Below, in pieces: positions 5,332 to 5,630 of a DNA stretch of 5,630 nt. Position numbers and translations under genes: made by a program. The DNA is taken from contig JABMOP010000076.1 of assembly GCA_013204125.1 (NCBI GenBank), positions 1 through 5,630 on the forward strand. Direction: 5' to 3'. Source of the DNA: Rhodospirillales bacterium. GTDB taxonomy: Bacteria > Pseudomonadota > Alphaproteobacteria > Rhodospirillales > UBA2165. The notes beneath the pieces are model-generated. The model was not told where the DNA came from. It saw nothing but the letters and a program-made list of their open reading frames with translations, and searched no databases. Within the stretch, counting starts at the first letter, position 1. Every line of letters begins with the position of its first letter.

Positions 5332-5630
5332 TGTTTGCACGGCGGAGCTGGTTAGTGCGGGGCGGCGCGCTTTTGATCGCCTTGTTGGTTTTAGGCGGCT
5401 GCGCGGTCAACCCTGCCACCGGCGAGCGGATGGTGACGCTCGGCACCACACTTGAAGACGAACACCGTATTGGGCTGCGCGAACACCCCCGTATTCTTAA
5501 AGAATTTGGCGGTGTTTATAGCGATACCAAGGTGACCGCTTACGTCGCCCGCATCGGCGCTCAGCTGGCGGCAGCGTCTGAATTGCCGCGCATTTCGTGG
5601 CGGTTCACGGTCTTAAATTCGGAACAGATC
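5328..5630 (+). CDS. M48-family metalloprotease lipoprotein, N-terminal part (runs off the window)
   Basis: Only the first 101 residues are inside the window. The N-terminus is a lipoprotein signal: basic MMFARRSW, a hydrophobic core (about 12-22) and a lipobox LGGC with Cys25 as the lipidated residue. After it come AVNPATGERMVTLGTTLEDEHRIG, a segment AYVARIGAQLAAASE and the strand WRFTVLNSEQI, which together are the usual opening of periplasmic M48 peptidases of the BepA/LoiP type. Those proteases degrade or help assemble outer-membrane proteins. The HExxH zinc motif would come beyond the right edge, so the family rests on the N-terminal pattern. The start ATG overlaps the preceding stop as ATGA, with a second ATG next to it; this implies translational coupling to the nuclease-like gene. 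The Shine-Dalgarno is weak. Confidence 0.8.
   Translation, partial: MMFARRSWLVRGGALLIALLVLGGCAVNPATGERMVTLGTTLEDEHRIGLREHPRILKEFGGVYSDTKVTAYVARIGAQLAAASELPRISWRFTVLNSEQI

Overview
The window looks like chromosomal DNA from a moderately GC-rich alphaproteobacterium, perhaps of the Rhodospirillales. That placement is an inference from protein style: an AsmA protein with the alphaproteobacterial type of C-terminus, a staphylococcal-nuclease-like protein carrying a GIQAPKLPLG signature, and an M48 lipoprotein with an NPATGER start. No marker gene fixes the taxon. I see no phage, plasmid, transposase, integrase or CRISPR gene.

Layout. From the left edge to about 4491 every gene is on the minus strand; from 4513 to the right edge every gene is on the plus strand. 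Positions 1-367 hold no confident gene: a small doubtful ORF (101-304) and, at the extreme left edge, a sequence resembling part of the tRNA gene further right. Then come asmA (368-2473, envelope biogenesis), a roughly 300-base intergenic region with several palindromes and a likely tRNA terminator, tRNA-Arg(CCT) (2772-2848), a PagL-type lipid A 3-O-deacylase (2913-3452) and a prolyl aminopeptidase (3532-4491). The aminopeptidase is divergent from an exported nuclease-like protein (4513-5331), whose stop codon overlaps the start of an M48-family metalloprotease lipoprotein (5328 to beyond the window).

How the genes relate. Four of the five confident proteins are membrane-anchored or exported: AsmA, the PagL-like barrel, the nuclease-like protein and the M48 lipoprotein. 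Envelope upkeep is therefore the loose common theme, while the aminopeptidase is a cytoplasmic peptide-degradation enzyme. The nuclease and M48 genes are very probably translationally coupled. The aminopeptidase and PagL-like genes could share a transcript. No single dedicated pathway or new defence system is evident. The points most worth a second look are two replaced active-site acids in the nuclease-like protein, the tRNA-like repeat at the left edge, and the palindromes upstream of asmA.
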